Below are positions 12,926-25,939 of a stretch of DNA of 64,000 nt, in pieces; positions within the stretch are counted from its first letter, which is position 1, and each line of letters starts with the position of its first letter. The position numbers were made by a program, and so were the translations under genes. Below the pieces are notes generated by a model, which saw only the letters and a list, made by a program, of their open reading frames with translations, did not search any database and was not told the origin of the DNA. Origin of the DNA: Chrysomallon squamiferum (Eukaryota > Mollusca > Gastropoda > Neomphalida > Peltospiridae); the NCBI GenBank assembly GCA_012295275.1, contig CM022679.1, positions 17,930,342-17,994,341 of the forward strand, given 5' to 3'.

Positions 12926-12935
12926 TCTCGCGAGA
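12926..12935. promoter_or_regulatory. TCTCGCGAGA palindrome, CDS promoter
   Basis: A perfect 10-base palindrome lies 133 bp upstream of the CDS ATG in an otherwise CpG-poor region. In vertebrates this element marks TATA-less promoters and is bound by BANP (and was earlier linked to KAISO and ZBED1). A CCGAACT heptamer occurs just before and after it (about 12920 and 12950). The regulatory role here is inferred from the motif and its position. Confidence 0.55.
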
Positions 12936-13061
12936 TTTTCCGAGATTATCCGAACTATTTGTTAGAAGTGCGTCGCATGTTTTCGGTTTATAATTTATAA
13001 ATAATTATCTGTTTACATATTTCGGTCAAAATAATTTCATTTCTGTTTAAAATTCCGCACT

Positions 13062-13077
13062 GTTCTTATGGCGGACA
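13062..13077 (+). promoter_or_regulatory. YY1-like ATGGCGGAC at the CDS start codon
   Basis: The start codon is embedded in TTATGGCGGAC, close to the YY1 core (AAnATGGCGGC). In many animal genes this element sits just downstream of the transcription start and can include the initiator ATG. The same core occurs at the CaMKII ATG in this window. The function is inferred only. Confidence 0.35.
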
Positions 13078-14048
13078 TTAGACAGAGAACAGTTGGTAAT
13101 TTAACAGATATAAAAGAAAAGGTAATTGCAAAATTCATTTTCCTCACGGCATTGCAGTACTCTCGATAAACTGTATTATACATAATAGTAATACTCATAA
13201 TACTGTGACTTCTGAGTGTGAATATATTATCATGATTACGGTTTATCATTTTATTGTTTTATATACAATGACCATGTCTTTTTCTTATACACGGAATGAC
13301 GGATGAGATTCTAAAACAATGAATACATAACAAATTTATCTTTTGTGACAAAATTTTTAAAAATATTATTTTCCTAAAACAGTATACATCATTAGATGAA
13401 GCAAAAAATAAATATTAAAATGACACGAAGGTCTGTTTTGATAGCACTGATATGAAAAAGGTAGGAATTTTTATCAGAATATCATTTGAGGGTATTTTTC
13501 CATCAAACTGATTCGTTCCTGTCATTTTGCAACATAAACACACAATAATTTATATAGTTTAATCAAGTATACATGTATTATATATCAATATGCAGCTTTT
13601 GATAAATTCTAAAATTAGTATTTTAAAGCAAGTTACTAATACTCATGACTTTTAATTTTGATTAATTAATTGCAGGGGCCTTTCTTCTTTTTTTTTTTTT
13701 TTTTCTTTTTTTCAATTTATAAAAATAATAACAAAACAAATGCAAATGAGGGAACCTTAGGTAAGCAAAAACATGTTGCAACAATCAGCAGCGGTGCACT
13801 TACGGCTTCTGTCACATATTTACTTGTATAATCTAATATACAAATAAATACATGTGCAAATTTAGCAGAATTATAATCATTAATTTAATTTCTTGACCTA
13901 AAACAGAATATTTTTTTTTAAAGAAAGAGTAAATGTGTCTTCATGAAATAACTGGTGAACATCAAAGAAGCACCCACCTATTTTAGGAAAAGGGCTTAAC
14001 TTTTAGATAATTTTTGTTTCTAAAATAAAATATATTATAATATAATTT

Positions 14049-14086
<38 letters not shown>

Positions 14087-17000
14087 GAAAAACTTTACAA
14101 TTAGGTACGAATATTCTAATGGCACAATGGCACAACTAATCCACAACTAACAACAAACAGATAGTGATACTGTGAAATGACAAGTTGCAAAACAGAATAT
14201 TGTTAACATGTTGTTTTTTTGTTTGTTTTGTTTAATTAAGATTGTATTTTGGGAAAGGCTGTCTTTATCATCACTGAGACATATTAACTATATATCATGT
14301 TTATAGACCTCTGAAGATGAAGCTGAAGACCTTCCAGTAAAACCAGATTTGACAGCAGGAAAGATAAGTCTTGCTCAGGCATCAGATGAAACAACAGAAG
14401 TGCTAGATTCAGCACTTAAAGATCTCACACCAAGGTGCAGTTTGTTCTCCACTGAAGTATTTTATACTTGTATCACTCACATTCTAAATTTAATAAAAAG
14501 AATAATTATGTTGAAAAATACATTTAGTTTAAAAATTTTAGTTTTCATCATTAAGGCAATAATTTCTTAATTTCATCTTTATTAATATGTAATAAATCTG
14601 AGCTAAAAAGTTGAACAATCAATTAAAGTAACTTTTATATAAGTTTCATATAATATTGATGTTACAAACTGTATTAATGATCAAAAGAGGTAAGTAAAAT
14701 CATCAGACATGCCCTTTTCATTGCATATAATGAATTTGTTTTATAAAGGATTTCTCACAAATAACTAGAATAAGCAAACTACATTCTCAAATGCATTTTC
14801 ACTGTAAAATGCATGGCATATATTGTGTGCATAAATCTGGTTCCAGAAATCAAAAATAAATGAAGTCCTGTATTTGAAGTTGCCATTTTTTCCTTTTTTT
14901 ATTTTTTATTTTATTTTAATGATTTTTATACTATGACTTTAGGTAATTTGAACATTGACTAAGTATGAAAATGATAAATGAGATGTATTAATTAGAATTT
15001 ATTTCGTTATTTTCATAGATGGAGAAACTGGGTGGTCCGAGGCATATTTACCTGGCTTATGATTTTTTCTTTCTGTTTCATCATTTATCTAGGACCACTT
15101 GCTTTGGTTCTTTTGGTAATAACTATAATTTGTTCTGGTTTAAAATTGTATTTATGTATTTAATTTTCTATATTTTTATTGTATTGATCAATTGCTTAGA
15201 ATTCATTAAGACTGAATTGCAGCTTAGATGAAAATCAATAGATAAAACCTTTTAATTTAATGCTTTTCTTTTTAAGTCAGTCCTGTGTTATAATTTTTTT
15301 TATATTATTTGTGGAATGATTCTCATTTTACTCTTTGGTTTTCAGATATTTGCTATACAGATCAAATGTTTTCATGAAATAATAACAATTGGATATGTGG
15401 TGTACAAGTCATATGATCTGCCATGGTTCAGAACACTCAGCTGGTATTTTCTTTTTACATCCAATTACTTCTTCTATGGAGAAAGTATGACAGAATATTT
15501 TGGTGTTCTCTCACATATTGTAAGTTTAGTATAAAATACTATTACTGTAAAAGTGAAAATACATAGAATTTTGGTATATGTATGTATATATTTTTATCTT
15601 CTACAAATAATAAATGATAAATATAGCCAGTGAATGTATTATAACTATATCCTAAAGTTATGGGATCTGTATACATAGTAGAACCTGTCCAAACTGGATC
15701 ACTGTGAGAACTCGGAACCATAAGACTGATCTAATTTGGAGAAGCAGCCAGTGAGACTAGGATTTTCATTTGGTTAACAATTTTGTAAACGGGTTAATTT
15801 CCCTTATTTGGAAAACTCAGAAATTGGAGTTGGCCAAGGCATCCTAAACCAGAACACAAACAGTAACCATATTGATAAAAGTTACTAAATACATTACACA
15901 CATATTACAATTTAAACTCATTCTCTATACACTTAATTTTTTAATTTTTAAAATACATATTTTGGGAATCCTTTCAAGACAAACAAATTTCTTTTCTTTT
16001 TTCATTTTGATTTGTGTAATCTTTTCTTGGGTTTCAGTATATCAGAGTTACAGAATATCCTGATTTGTGTTTATACAGTGTTTTAATGCACTGAATACAA
16101 AGGCAAAAATTAAGTGCCAAGAATTGGATGATTTTTACAGGTTCCACTATATGTATGTGAGAATGCATCTATATAAATGTATGTATATTATTTTATCTTT
16201 AGCAAATGAATGCCTCTCTATATGTACTGTTATATCTTCAACAACTGAGTGTCAGAGTATGTACTTCATTTGTTGAAGATAAAAAAATTAAACTTAATAT
16301 CTCTGAAAATAATTTTTAGTTCTGAGGGTATGAGCAATAAATTTCAGCTTGAATTTACTTGTATTTATTAGAGGCAGCATAATGTAGGAACAATTATTAA
16401 TATTCTCATTTGGTTTTACTTTTCAGAAATTCTTGCATTATTTTGTGTCATACCATCGCTTCATATCCTTTTCTCTCTACGTTGGTGGCATTGTGGCATT
16501 TGTGTTCAGTCTGGTGAAAAAACATTATTTAAAGCAATTCACACTGGTAAGAATTGTAATTGAATTGTTAATATGGGTATTTTTAACTGTTTCTATGTCA
16601 TTAACAATAAAATACATATAAAATAAAATAGCAATATACTCACATAAAATTATTTTATTTAAAAAAAACAAGTGTAAAGAAAAATAAATACAATCTATAT
16701 CTCATCTAACCAAGTCTTATTTTCAAATTTTAAAATACTGATTAAGTGTTACCTATTTTCATTTCAGTTTGGTTGGACTCATGTGACTTTGTTGATAGTT
16801 GTAACCCAGTCTCATCTCATTATTCAGAATGTTTTTGAGGGACTCATCTGGTAAGTAAATTTTGTTGATAGACCAAATTAAAAAAAAAAAAACAAGAACA
16901 ATTTATATATAATAATCATTTTAGAAGTTACATTTGCACTATTCTTCTTTGTTTCAAATAAATATTACCATTTGAATATCTGTATTTTTGCAATTTTAGG

Positions 17001-19600
17001 CTATTGGTTCCTGTGTCCATGATAATTTGCAACGACATCATGGCCTACATGTTTGGCTTCTTTTTTGGTAAGACTCCACTCATCAAACTGTCACCAAAAA
17101 AGACATGGGAAGGCTTTATTGGTGGAGCTCTCTCAACAATTGTATTTGGTCTTTTGGTGAGTTTTTGCTGAACAAAATAGGATTTAATCATGTGATTATA
17201 ATACTGCAACTCAGATAGTCAAATGGTATGTCAGAAGACACACACACACCCAAGATTTGAAGAAAACTCTTCATAAAAGTAAAATGCATTGCCATTTTTT
17301 ATGTTGCTCTGCCATCATGATTTCGTAAGAGAACTCTAAAACAGTGAATTCACCTACATATGAGTCAACACTAATAATAATCTTGCTGATTTAACATATC
17401 GTAATTATGACATCACTGTTTATTGTTTAAGAGTGATTGTTTATTCTTATTGTGGTAGTTTCTTTAGATGCAAATTGCTATCATTGTTTAAAAAGTGACT
17501 ATACTTAAAAAATTGTGTGCCAGTGTAGATAAAGCAATTTACTATTAAATGGTTCTTGAGTTCAGGATTTTGCACCTGGAATCCAAAGTAGACAGCATTT
17601 GGATTAATCAGAATTTTGAAATGGTGCTGGTTCACATATAAATCCAGATTAGTCAAATGAATCCATTGTATATCATTTAGATATTTTACCAATTTATTAA
17701 TGTGATTCAGATGATAGCTATTATAGTTTAAAACTGAAAGATGAAACTAAATGTGCTGGAAATGCTGGAAACCTTAAATAATTTAATTTAAAATAATAAA
17801 CCCATTTACATTGTTAAATACTGTATGATCCTGTTGCTGTTGTTTGATACTAGACTTGTTTCACTTTAGCTTTCCTATGCACTGGTACAGTTTGACTTTT
17901 TTGTATGCCCCATTCATTATGATGAAGAAAAAGAAGCATTATCAATGGAATGTGAACGTAACCCAGTGTTCAAGATCACTGAGTTTAATCTTCCTGAGAC
18001 ACTTCAGGGATTTTTTGCATTAGTAAGTTGAATATATTTCTTTGGGATAATGATTTATAACTGTTGCATTTCATCTCTGGTGAAAATAAATTAAAAGAAT
18101 GATGTGACATATTGTTCACAAAGATGTATGGTGGATGCTGTTTTATGCTTTTTTTTAATGATATTATTTCATCTATAGAAAGTAAAAAGAAAACCAGGAT
18201 AAAATGATTGATGTACTAAATGCATCATGTTTTTTTGTGAATGAATCTTTAATAACACCATAGTGTGAAAAACACATTGGCCAGTGGGTGTCAAACAGAT
18301 TTTATAAACAGTCACACCTATATGTATAAAGTGTATAAATACAGACTGATCAGTAAATTTAGATTATTCAAATCACAGTAAATGATCAACATGAATAAAA
18401 ATATTACAGATAAGAATCCCTTGGAGAACCATGAAAATCTACCCATTCCTTCTCCACTCGGTAGCATTAGCCATGTTCGCTTCTGTCATTGGACCATTTG
18501 GAGGCTTCTTTGCCAGTGGATTCAAAAGAGCTTTCAAAATAAAGGTTTGTGTTAACGTTTTATGTTTTTCATACAAGACTATTGACAGAAACTACATTAT
18601 GGTACTAACTTGGTACAGGCCATTGACAGCCTGGAGTGGTGAGCATTAACACAGGTGTCACATTAACACATAAATTGGATAAACATTCTTTACTTCAGAG
18701 CTATTTTTAGGATAGCCAGGAAGTTCTTACAGCGTGCAGTTCATTGTTGACAATGGCTCATTTCAAAAGTTGTGTCCAAAAATATATTTGTAGCTGCCTT
18801 CAAACCAAATTTGTTTTAAATTTACTTAAAATAAACCCTACAAACTCATAATGAAATGAAAACTCATTGAATTACCTTTCAAACAGGGTAACAGAACTGA
18901 TGCAAAACAATTTCACATTTGAAAGTAGCACATGCATAGAAAAATCACTGTAAATTCCATTTCCTACTGGGTTACATCACTGTACATTTTATATGCAACT
19001 TGAAAGAATTGTCTCTCTTTAAAATTATTATCCTTACATAGTTATATTTTTAATAATTTATAGTTTGCATATTTTTCTTCTGTGTTCCAAACTTTATTGT
19101 ATATAATAAGAAAACATCCAGAAATAAACAAATTACACTTTGGGTTTTGTTGATTACATTGTTCCACTCTAAAATATATATACTTATTTTGTTTGTGAAA
19201 TTCTTAGAATAAATAGCAATTTAAGAGATAATTTTAAAAATTAATTTTTAGTTTTTTGTTTTTATTAATACAAATTTAAACTCAAGTATGTCATTTGAAA
19301 GATCTTAAATTGTTTGCAAGTGGCTGAATTTTTAAAATCGGACAAGGACTGAACTCACTTTGCCTGACTACACGTTCAGTTATTTTATAGGCAAAGATCA
19401 ACTTACAACTCTGAAAAAAATTAAATTCCTCTAACAAGTTAGCACCAGTACTTTTGTTGATTTTAAGTCTTCTGTAGATATTTATCAGTTTGCCAAAGTT
19501 GCCATTTTCTTTAATTTGTCAAAATATGGTAGAAAACAGACTAATTACCTGTGGTATTGATCTGCATATACCAATAAAGATATTCATAATTATTTTTTCC

Positions 19601-19632
<32 letters not shown>

Positions 19633-20525
19633 GGCAACTTTCATTATTCTTGCATATTATTTAAAATCAAATTAATTAATCATTTGGCTGCTCATACTTA
19701 CACTAACTTCAAATTTGACAGTGTTGAACATAGTTTTCTAAATGACGAATTTTTGTTGATAAAGGAAGTTTTGCTGTTATTGAAATTTGAGAAGTATTTA
19801 AACATGTTCTGGTAAGTCATTTTTTCATATTTGAATATATTCATATTTGAGTATCATCTGTTTTAGGAATAAGCATGTATTTTAGCTGTTACAATTCACT
19901 GTGTTGTAACAGAATTTCTAAAGTATTGTTTCATGTTTTCATTGGTCCAATATAAAAAGAGGAAAATAAAAGAATTAACATAAGAATATTTGTTTTATTT
20001 ATTTTTATAAACTTTTCAGTCCAAATAGTTAAATTTTCTTAATTTTTATTTTCAGGATTTTGGTGATACTATTCCAGGACATGGTGGCATAATGGACAGA
20101 TTTGACTGTCAGTTCCTAATGGCTACATTTGTTCATGTTTACCACTTCAGCTTTATCAGGTCAACATTATGGATTTTGTTATTTCTATTTTATATTGCTT
20201 TTACTTTATCAGATCAAAAATATAGATACATTGCATAGATTATTTGTTATTCTGAATGTGTTAAATCTGGGTTGTTGGAGGGGGGATTCCATCATAATTT
20301 TAATACTGTAATAAAATTTTTATTAATAACAATAGGACATAAAATTTACACTTGAATTATTATTTTTGTAATAAACTGTGTAGTTTTCTTTACAGAATAC
20401 CAAATCCCCAAAAACTGTTACAGAGTGTATTCCTTTTGAAACCAGAAGAACAACTTCATGTGTTCCACATACTTCGTGATCGTTTGATGCATGGAGGACT
20501 TCTAAATGTTACCAGTGGATTATGA
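13068..20525 (+). CDS. CDS1/2: Phosphatidate cytidylyltransferase (CDP-diacylglycerol synthase), 11 exons
   Basis: This integral membrane enzyme condenses phosphatidic acid with CTP to give CDP-diacylglycerol, the precursor of phosphatidylinositol and cardiolipin, at the ER. I assembled the exons 13068-13121, 14307-14434, 15019-15115, 15346-15519, 16427-16546, 16768-16850, 17000-17156, 17870-18022, 18410-18544, 20056-20159 and 20396-20525. All junctions are GT...AG and keep frame, giving 444 codons, close to animal CDS proteins (about 445-460). Landmarks: an acidic cytosolic N-terminus, RWRNWVVRG before the first membrane segment, [12 protein letters not shown], the [13 protein letters not shown] segment, [14 protein letters not shown], and the family signature [20 protein letters not shown] continuing to DRFD (residues 358-384). 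Several hydrophobic helices lie between these. The donor after exon 10 (GTCAAC) is weak. No frame breaks were seen. A single gene of this type is usual in invertebrates, so CDS1 versus CDS2 cannot be assigned. Confidence 0.95.
13122..14306 (+). other. CDS intron 1, no further gene seen
   Basis: An AT-rich intron with a T-rich tract (about 13690-13712) and a (TAA)n tract at about 14050-14083. No element or exon was recognised in it. Confidence 0.5.
15678..15866. mobile_element. Possible pogo-type MITE in CDS intron 4
   Basis: The segment opens TAGTAGAACCTGTCCAAACT, a typical opening of small non-autonomous pogo/Tigger elements (AGTAGAACCT..CCAAACYGGA). Its right part has the partly inverted TTATTTGGAAAACTCAG...GGAGTTGG. 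The ends are degraded and no clear TA duplication was established. It could instead be chance similarity in AT-rich intron sequence. Confidence 0.35.
18545..20055 (+). other. CDS intron 9, unique sequence
   Basis: The longest CDS intron. It holds a poly-T tract at about 19606-19632 and nothing else recognisable. Short open frames have no known motifs. Confidence 0.5.
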
Positions 20526-23103
20526 TCTGATATTTTATATGTCAAGATTTTAAATGTAATAATATTTTATAAAACTGGATATATTAAATTCTGAATTTCA
20601 GAACTTTATTAAATTAGACCAAAACTTAATAATATTGATTGTGAAATATTAATATGTTTGTTTATTGCTGGTATATATATTGAAAGGAAATTTTGTAGAA
20701 AAATTGTTTCAATATACAAAACTCACCTGGGATCATTTTTGTTATTTCCTCCTCATTTTGTATTTTTGTTTTATTAAGTTACATTCTCATTCCAGCAAAA
20801 ACTAAATGTGTATTTTCTGAGTGTGAAAAATTCAAAATTGCATTCATAATTTAATCATACATTTATTTGTGTTCAGTTATAATTATTTTCATCAATTCAT
20901 TTAAATTTATATATATTTCACAATCATGAACATTCAATTTTTTTTTTTAACATTTTACTTTCATAAAATCCAAATAGATAATAGTTACTAATGTGATATT
21001 GCAGTATTTTAATTTATTATTTTAAATCTATTCTTTTTAATATTTTGGCAGTAACTAATGCTAGTGTAGCTGCTAACCAGTAAATTTTGTTTTTTAGAAA
21101 CCACAACTGTGCAATTATAATAAAAATTAAAACCACATAACAGCTGGATTTTATGTTCATTAAATCATATTGAATAATAGATTTTTAGCAGTTGGCACTG
21201 CTTAAAAACAAAAATGCCATACTGTTGTTCTTTGAGTTTTTATCATAACTCATGATTTGATCAAAATTAATTTTGGTCAGTTCTGTGATTATATAATATA
21301 TCACTCTAGTTATATAATTTCACTTGCAAAAAGATTTGGCAGCTAAGAATTTTGGTAAAATTTAACCACAGTTTCTTGTTGATAAAGATCAGAAAGAATA
21401 GTATCTGATACAAAATGAATCTGTTTATCATGAAAATACTAAAATTGTTTTAAATAAGCATAATTTTTTTAATATGCTATAGTTTTAAATAATTACTGTT
21501 CTCTTACTTTGTTTGCATTTATCTAATCTATCACAATAATTATTTTAACTTTATTTAATAACCATTTAAGAATTACATTAGTTTCAAATTTCAGATGTCT
21601 TCTCTGTGCAGTATTTAACAAATTCTTGATTTGCATAGATGCTATTATTTTACAAAAAAGGAAAAATCTAAATTAAACAAAAATATGTTCTTTAATGTGA
21701 TGCAGTTAAAATAGTAGTAATTATTTCATTTCATAAAGTCATGTTTTACCGTATCCAGTGTCAAAAACAATTAAATTTATGCAGATGTGAAAATGAAATA
21801 AAATAAATTAAAATATACAAAATTGTGAATTCATTACATTTATTTCACATGTTAATAAGACAATAAGTAATTCCATGCTGACTCAAATAAACATCTAAAT
21901 ATTTCAAATATAACAATTTTCCCATTATGATCTCTTGACCAAGTGAATATTTGTTTGATGCTTACGTGACTGAAAGAACATTAGTTTTCTGAAACATGAA
22001 AACAGTTAACATCTGTGTCTTTTGTGTTAAATAAACAAATTTATTTCCTAAAGATGATATCGGGGAGGCTATTGTTGCTGATTACCAGCAGTGAAACAAT
22101 ACTTTTAACTGACCAATGAGAAAATTACTTGTCACTCACTCTACTTGAGGAACTTAGGTTTAAAATTATTCTAGTCATATTAAAAGTTTATATTGTCATA
22201 TTTAATAGTATAGTGATACTTTAAAAAAATTGTGTTAAATCATAATGCTGTGTTTTAAGTAATTTTAAACTAAATATATAATAACTAGCTCACTTAATCA
22301 TATCTCCAGTATGACTTTCTGTATCCCACATTCTGTGATTGCATATTAATCTGTAGATGGCTAGTTCAGATACATAGAATTGTATAGAGTGAATACATGT
22401 ACAAAATAATTCTCATTCACATAAGTAATTTATTATGTTATTTATTTAGTATGTGGGTGGTATATATATATATTTTAACATTTAATTAATTACATGTAAT
22501 TTGTATATTTTATATGTATTTGTTTTCTTAGATGTTTAATTAATATTATTTTACTAAAAAAAGGTGGCATTTATAACAATCATTTTGCAATTTGTTAAAC
22601 ACTAATTTGTCTTAGTACAAGGCTATTACTAATCTGTTTAATCTTCCTAACTCTAATTTAAAAACATTTTCACATTATGATGTATTTCTTATGAAATCTT
22701 ATTACTGGCCATTTATAGTTCTATATAATTAAGCAAATAAATTAGATAAATAAATATCTTAATATTTTTCAACAGCAAGTGTAATTTACTATGATTATTG
22801 GGTCACAGAAAGATTGTTAATGCTGTTAAATATTTATACAGATGCATAGATAGGTTTATTTTTCAAATTAAAATATGCTTTTTTTCCCCATCAGTGATAA
22901 TGCAGGAAACAGAATGTGTATTTACTGCTTTAATTAACATTTTATTTGTTTGAAAATTTGACATAAAGACAAATATCATTTTGAGTCTATTGATTGTTTT
23001 CAGTATATGTAAACATTTCTGTAAATGCAGTCCATTTTTGACTGTGTGAATACATCTGGTATTCTTCCAAGGGATTATTATTAAAATAATTGATGCCAAA
23101 AGA

Positions 23104-23134
<31 letters not shown>

Positions 23135-24159
23135 ACAAAATACTGTTATATTGTTATAATAAAGTATTAATGTATTTTGTAATATTTAAAAACGTATATG
23201 ATTTTATTTTCCTTCAGTATCAAACCTGGAAAGAAATGGCATAGACCCTAACTGGTATAAAGGTGTGATTTTTCACATTTTGACAGTTACACATTAAATA
23301 CTTTTAAATGCTATTTCTTAATTATTTTTACAACACCTTAGAAAAAGATATACAGTAAATAGTCAACTGAAAATTTAAAATTGTTTTTTTTTAAATCTCC
23401 ACATTATTATCAAACTTTCATTCAATATGAAATTTTAAAGGTAACAACATTTTATATTATATCAGTGTAAATTGCTTTTATTTCATTTGCCATTTGCATT
23501 CCAGTTAAACATTGTTTTCTTCTGAATAAATACAATTGAGTTGTTTTTTTTGTTTTGGGGTTGGGGTCTTTTTTTTGCTCTGAAATTTTAAGTTTTATCT
23601 TAGTTAAATAATGAGTAATGTTTGAGTTAGAATGGAAAAGGCTTAGATGGTACTAAAGTTTCATAATTACATAAATATTAAAGCACCATAATAAAAGGAC
23701 CATAATATTTATTCCATACTGAAATGAAGAATTTTTGATAATGCAAAAAGTAGTAAGTATGATCTGTTTAATGTATGTTAATTTAAATTAAGTTTTTACT
23801 GAACCATATTAGTACTTGTTGGATTGTACTGTTGTTGCAGAATGTGCAGTTATAATTATTTTAGTGTTTGTAGTGTTCAGCCTGCAGAGGAAATGAAGCT
23901 AATTCTGTTTGTGCCAAAAACACAAAGACCTAAAAACCTGTTGTTTGTTGTAATTTTTGTGTAATGCTATGAAAAGTACTGGTTTCATTATTAGAATAAA
24001 GTATCTGTAAAGTGAAACGTTTTTCTTTCTTTTCTCATATAAGAAAATACACTCACATCAAAAATTAAAGGAAACAAATAACAGTATCAATATATAGTTA
24101 AAATACATTTTATAAAATCAGTTCTGTTAATAAGTATACATCATCACTGCAGCTGTAGT
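20526..24159 (+). other. CDS 3' untranslated and downstream region
   Basis: Very AT-rich sequence follows the TGA. Several AATAAA hexamers occur (for example near 21797, about 23157, and 23995-24000), so the true polyadenylation site cannot be chosen by eye. A T-rich tract lies at about 23103-23127. No coding exon or mobile element was recognised in these 3.6 kb. Confidence 0.4.
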
Positions 24160-24860
24160 GTCATGGGCAAAAGCCTCAGAATGTTGTTTCCACTGTATCA
24201 TCACTCCATCATTTATCTTATGTTTTGCACTGTCCAGCCAAGGTCCACTTCTGTCTTACCTGTAAACTTTTTTTTTTATCTCGAACCCATATTTGTTTTT
24301 TGTTCTGTTACGTTTAACATGTCTTTTCATTTTTGTTTGTGCAGCTTCTAGTTTATTTTTTTGCACTCTGTATATCATTGCTGGAATTCACATGAGTTGT
24401 AAATATTTCTTAAGCAGATTCCAAAGTTTCCCTGATGTTGCAGTGCTTTGCAAATGCGGTCCAGCCAGCCATGATTCTTTTAATGTCCATCTCATGGTAT
24501 TTGTTGCTGGTTCTGCATCTCTGTATTGGAACTAGTTGAGCCTTCTTGTTCATAAATGCTGTGCATACGGGGCTTTAGTATTCTCAGGACGTCTCTAGTT
24601 GGTTTATGACATTGATGTAATCTTCTACTTTTAGTGTTTCAATGTTATGTGGTCCTATCTCCTCTGCCTTCTGAATCATGGTATTCATGATCATGTACTT
24701 TCAAGATGTCACCTTTCTCATTGTTCATGTTTAGCTCAGATTTCCCTACTTGTGTATTGAAGTCTCCCATAATGAGTGTCTAGTGAGATGGGTTCCTTTT
24801 AATGTCCTGTGCATGTCACTGTAGAAGAAATCCTGTCTTCTGAGTATAATAATTTATGTC
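24160..24860 (-). mobile_element. LINE fragment with endonuclease motif, decayed
   Basis: On the - strand, around 24840-24730, the translation contains FYSDMHRTLK and then IMGDFNTQVGKSE. GDFN is the characteristic Asp-Phe-Asn block of the apurinic-type endonuclease of non-LTR retrotransposons. Further along the - strand (about 24360-24260) a segment with KLEAAQTKMKRH and RTKNKY resembles the C-terminal part of the same class of polyproteins (the MERRMLG...DRIRN block). Nearly all of the reverse transcriptase between them is missing, with stops and frameshifts throughout. It is a dead copy. Confidence 0.5.
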
Positions 24861-25370
24861 CATACATATGATAATTTTTACTATGTTAATGTTAATATCC
24901 ATATATATGATGATTTCTTAATATGTCATCTTTAGCAATGTTACCGCTCTTTTTTTTTTTTTTTTTTTGACACTTGCTGTTTTTTTCTGACCCAGATATT
25001 CTTAGTGCCCCCTGCTGGTCTGAACTGATTCTAGGACAATTGCCCCTTGGACAACTGCCCCCTTATTTTTTCTTCCAGTAATGATTTTCAAGCATAACGA
25101 CATAGATATTTAAGGAATATTTGTTTAATACTTCAAAAAAAAAAAAAAAAATAGACCATATATAAAAAGAAATTCAGATTAGTCTGTCCATAGTTCTCTA
25201 GTAAAGCTTTGTATAGCAACAGTTCATTCACAAGTACAACTATAACCATGTATATTAAGGCACTTTGTACAAGAGTTCATTGACACTTTTCAGTTTTCAC
25301 ACTTTGATGTTGTATGTTGTTCGACTCAAATAGTCCAGGGCATGTCAATTTTCAAGCTGTCTGACTGGGA

Positions 25371-25659
25371 TTTGGAAAAAATTGCACCTTATTTATTTTT
25401 TCTGTATAGTTGCTTTAAAAAACCCCATAAAAGTACTTTTGAAAATAAAGAATATTTATGCAATTTTGTTACATGCATGTATATTAATATGTAGCATCAC
25501 TCAGCTACTTGCTTTTGCTTAACACAGTATAGTATTATATCAGAGTTTAATATTACACATATACACATACATAAACACACATAAAACATATATATACATA
25601 CACACATATATATATATGCACACACATACATATATATATATATACACACATATATATAT

Positions 25660-25713
<54 letters not shown>

Positions 25714-25907
25714 TTTTATGTGTGTATATGTATGTGTGTAATATTAAACCGATATAATACTGTACTTTGTTAAGCAGAACCCGGTGGCTGAATAATGCTA
25801 TATATTAATATACATGTATGTAACAATATGAATATATTTTCAAAAGTACTTTTAAGTTTTTTAAAGCACTATACAAAAATAAATGAGGTGTCATCTTTTC
25901 CAAATCT
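25371..25907. repeat. Large fold-back palindrome (about 200-bp arms, AT/AC-rich centre)
   Basis: The left arm starts GATTTGGAAAA near 25372. It passes through AAAAGTACTTTTGAAAATA, ATGTATATTAATATGTAGCA and TTTAATATTACACATA. The same blocks recur inverted in the right arm up to TTTTCCAAATC near 25907, in the same order with a few mismatches and small indels. The middle (25573-25740) is (AT)n/(AC)n/(ATAC)n and is itself self-complementary. Such structures are typical of fold-back elements and MITEs. No clear target duplication was found at the tips. Confidence 0.7.
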
Positions 25908-25939
25908 GCACAGTGCCATTTTTTCCTAGAACCATCTGA

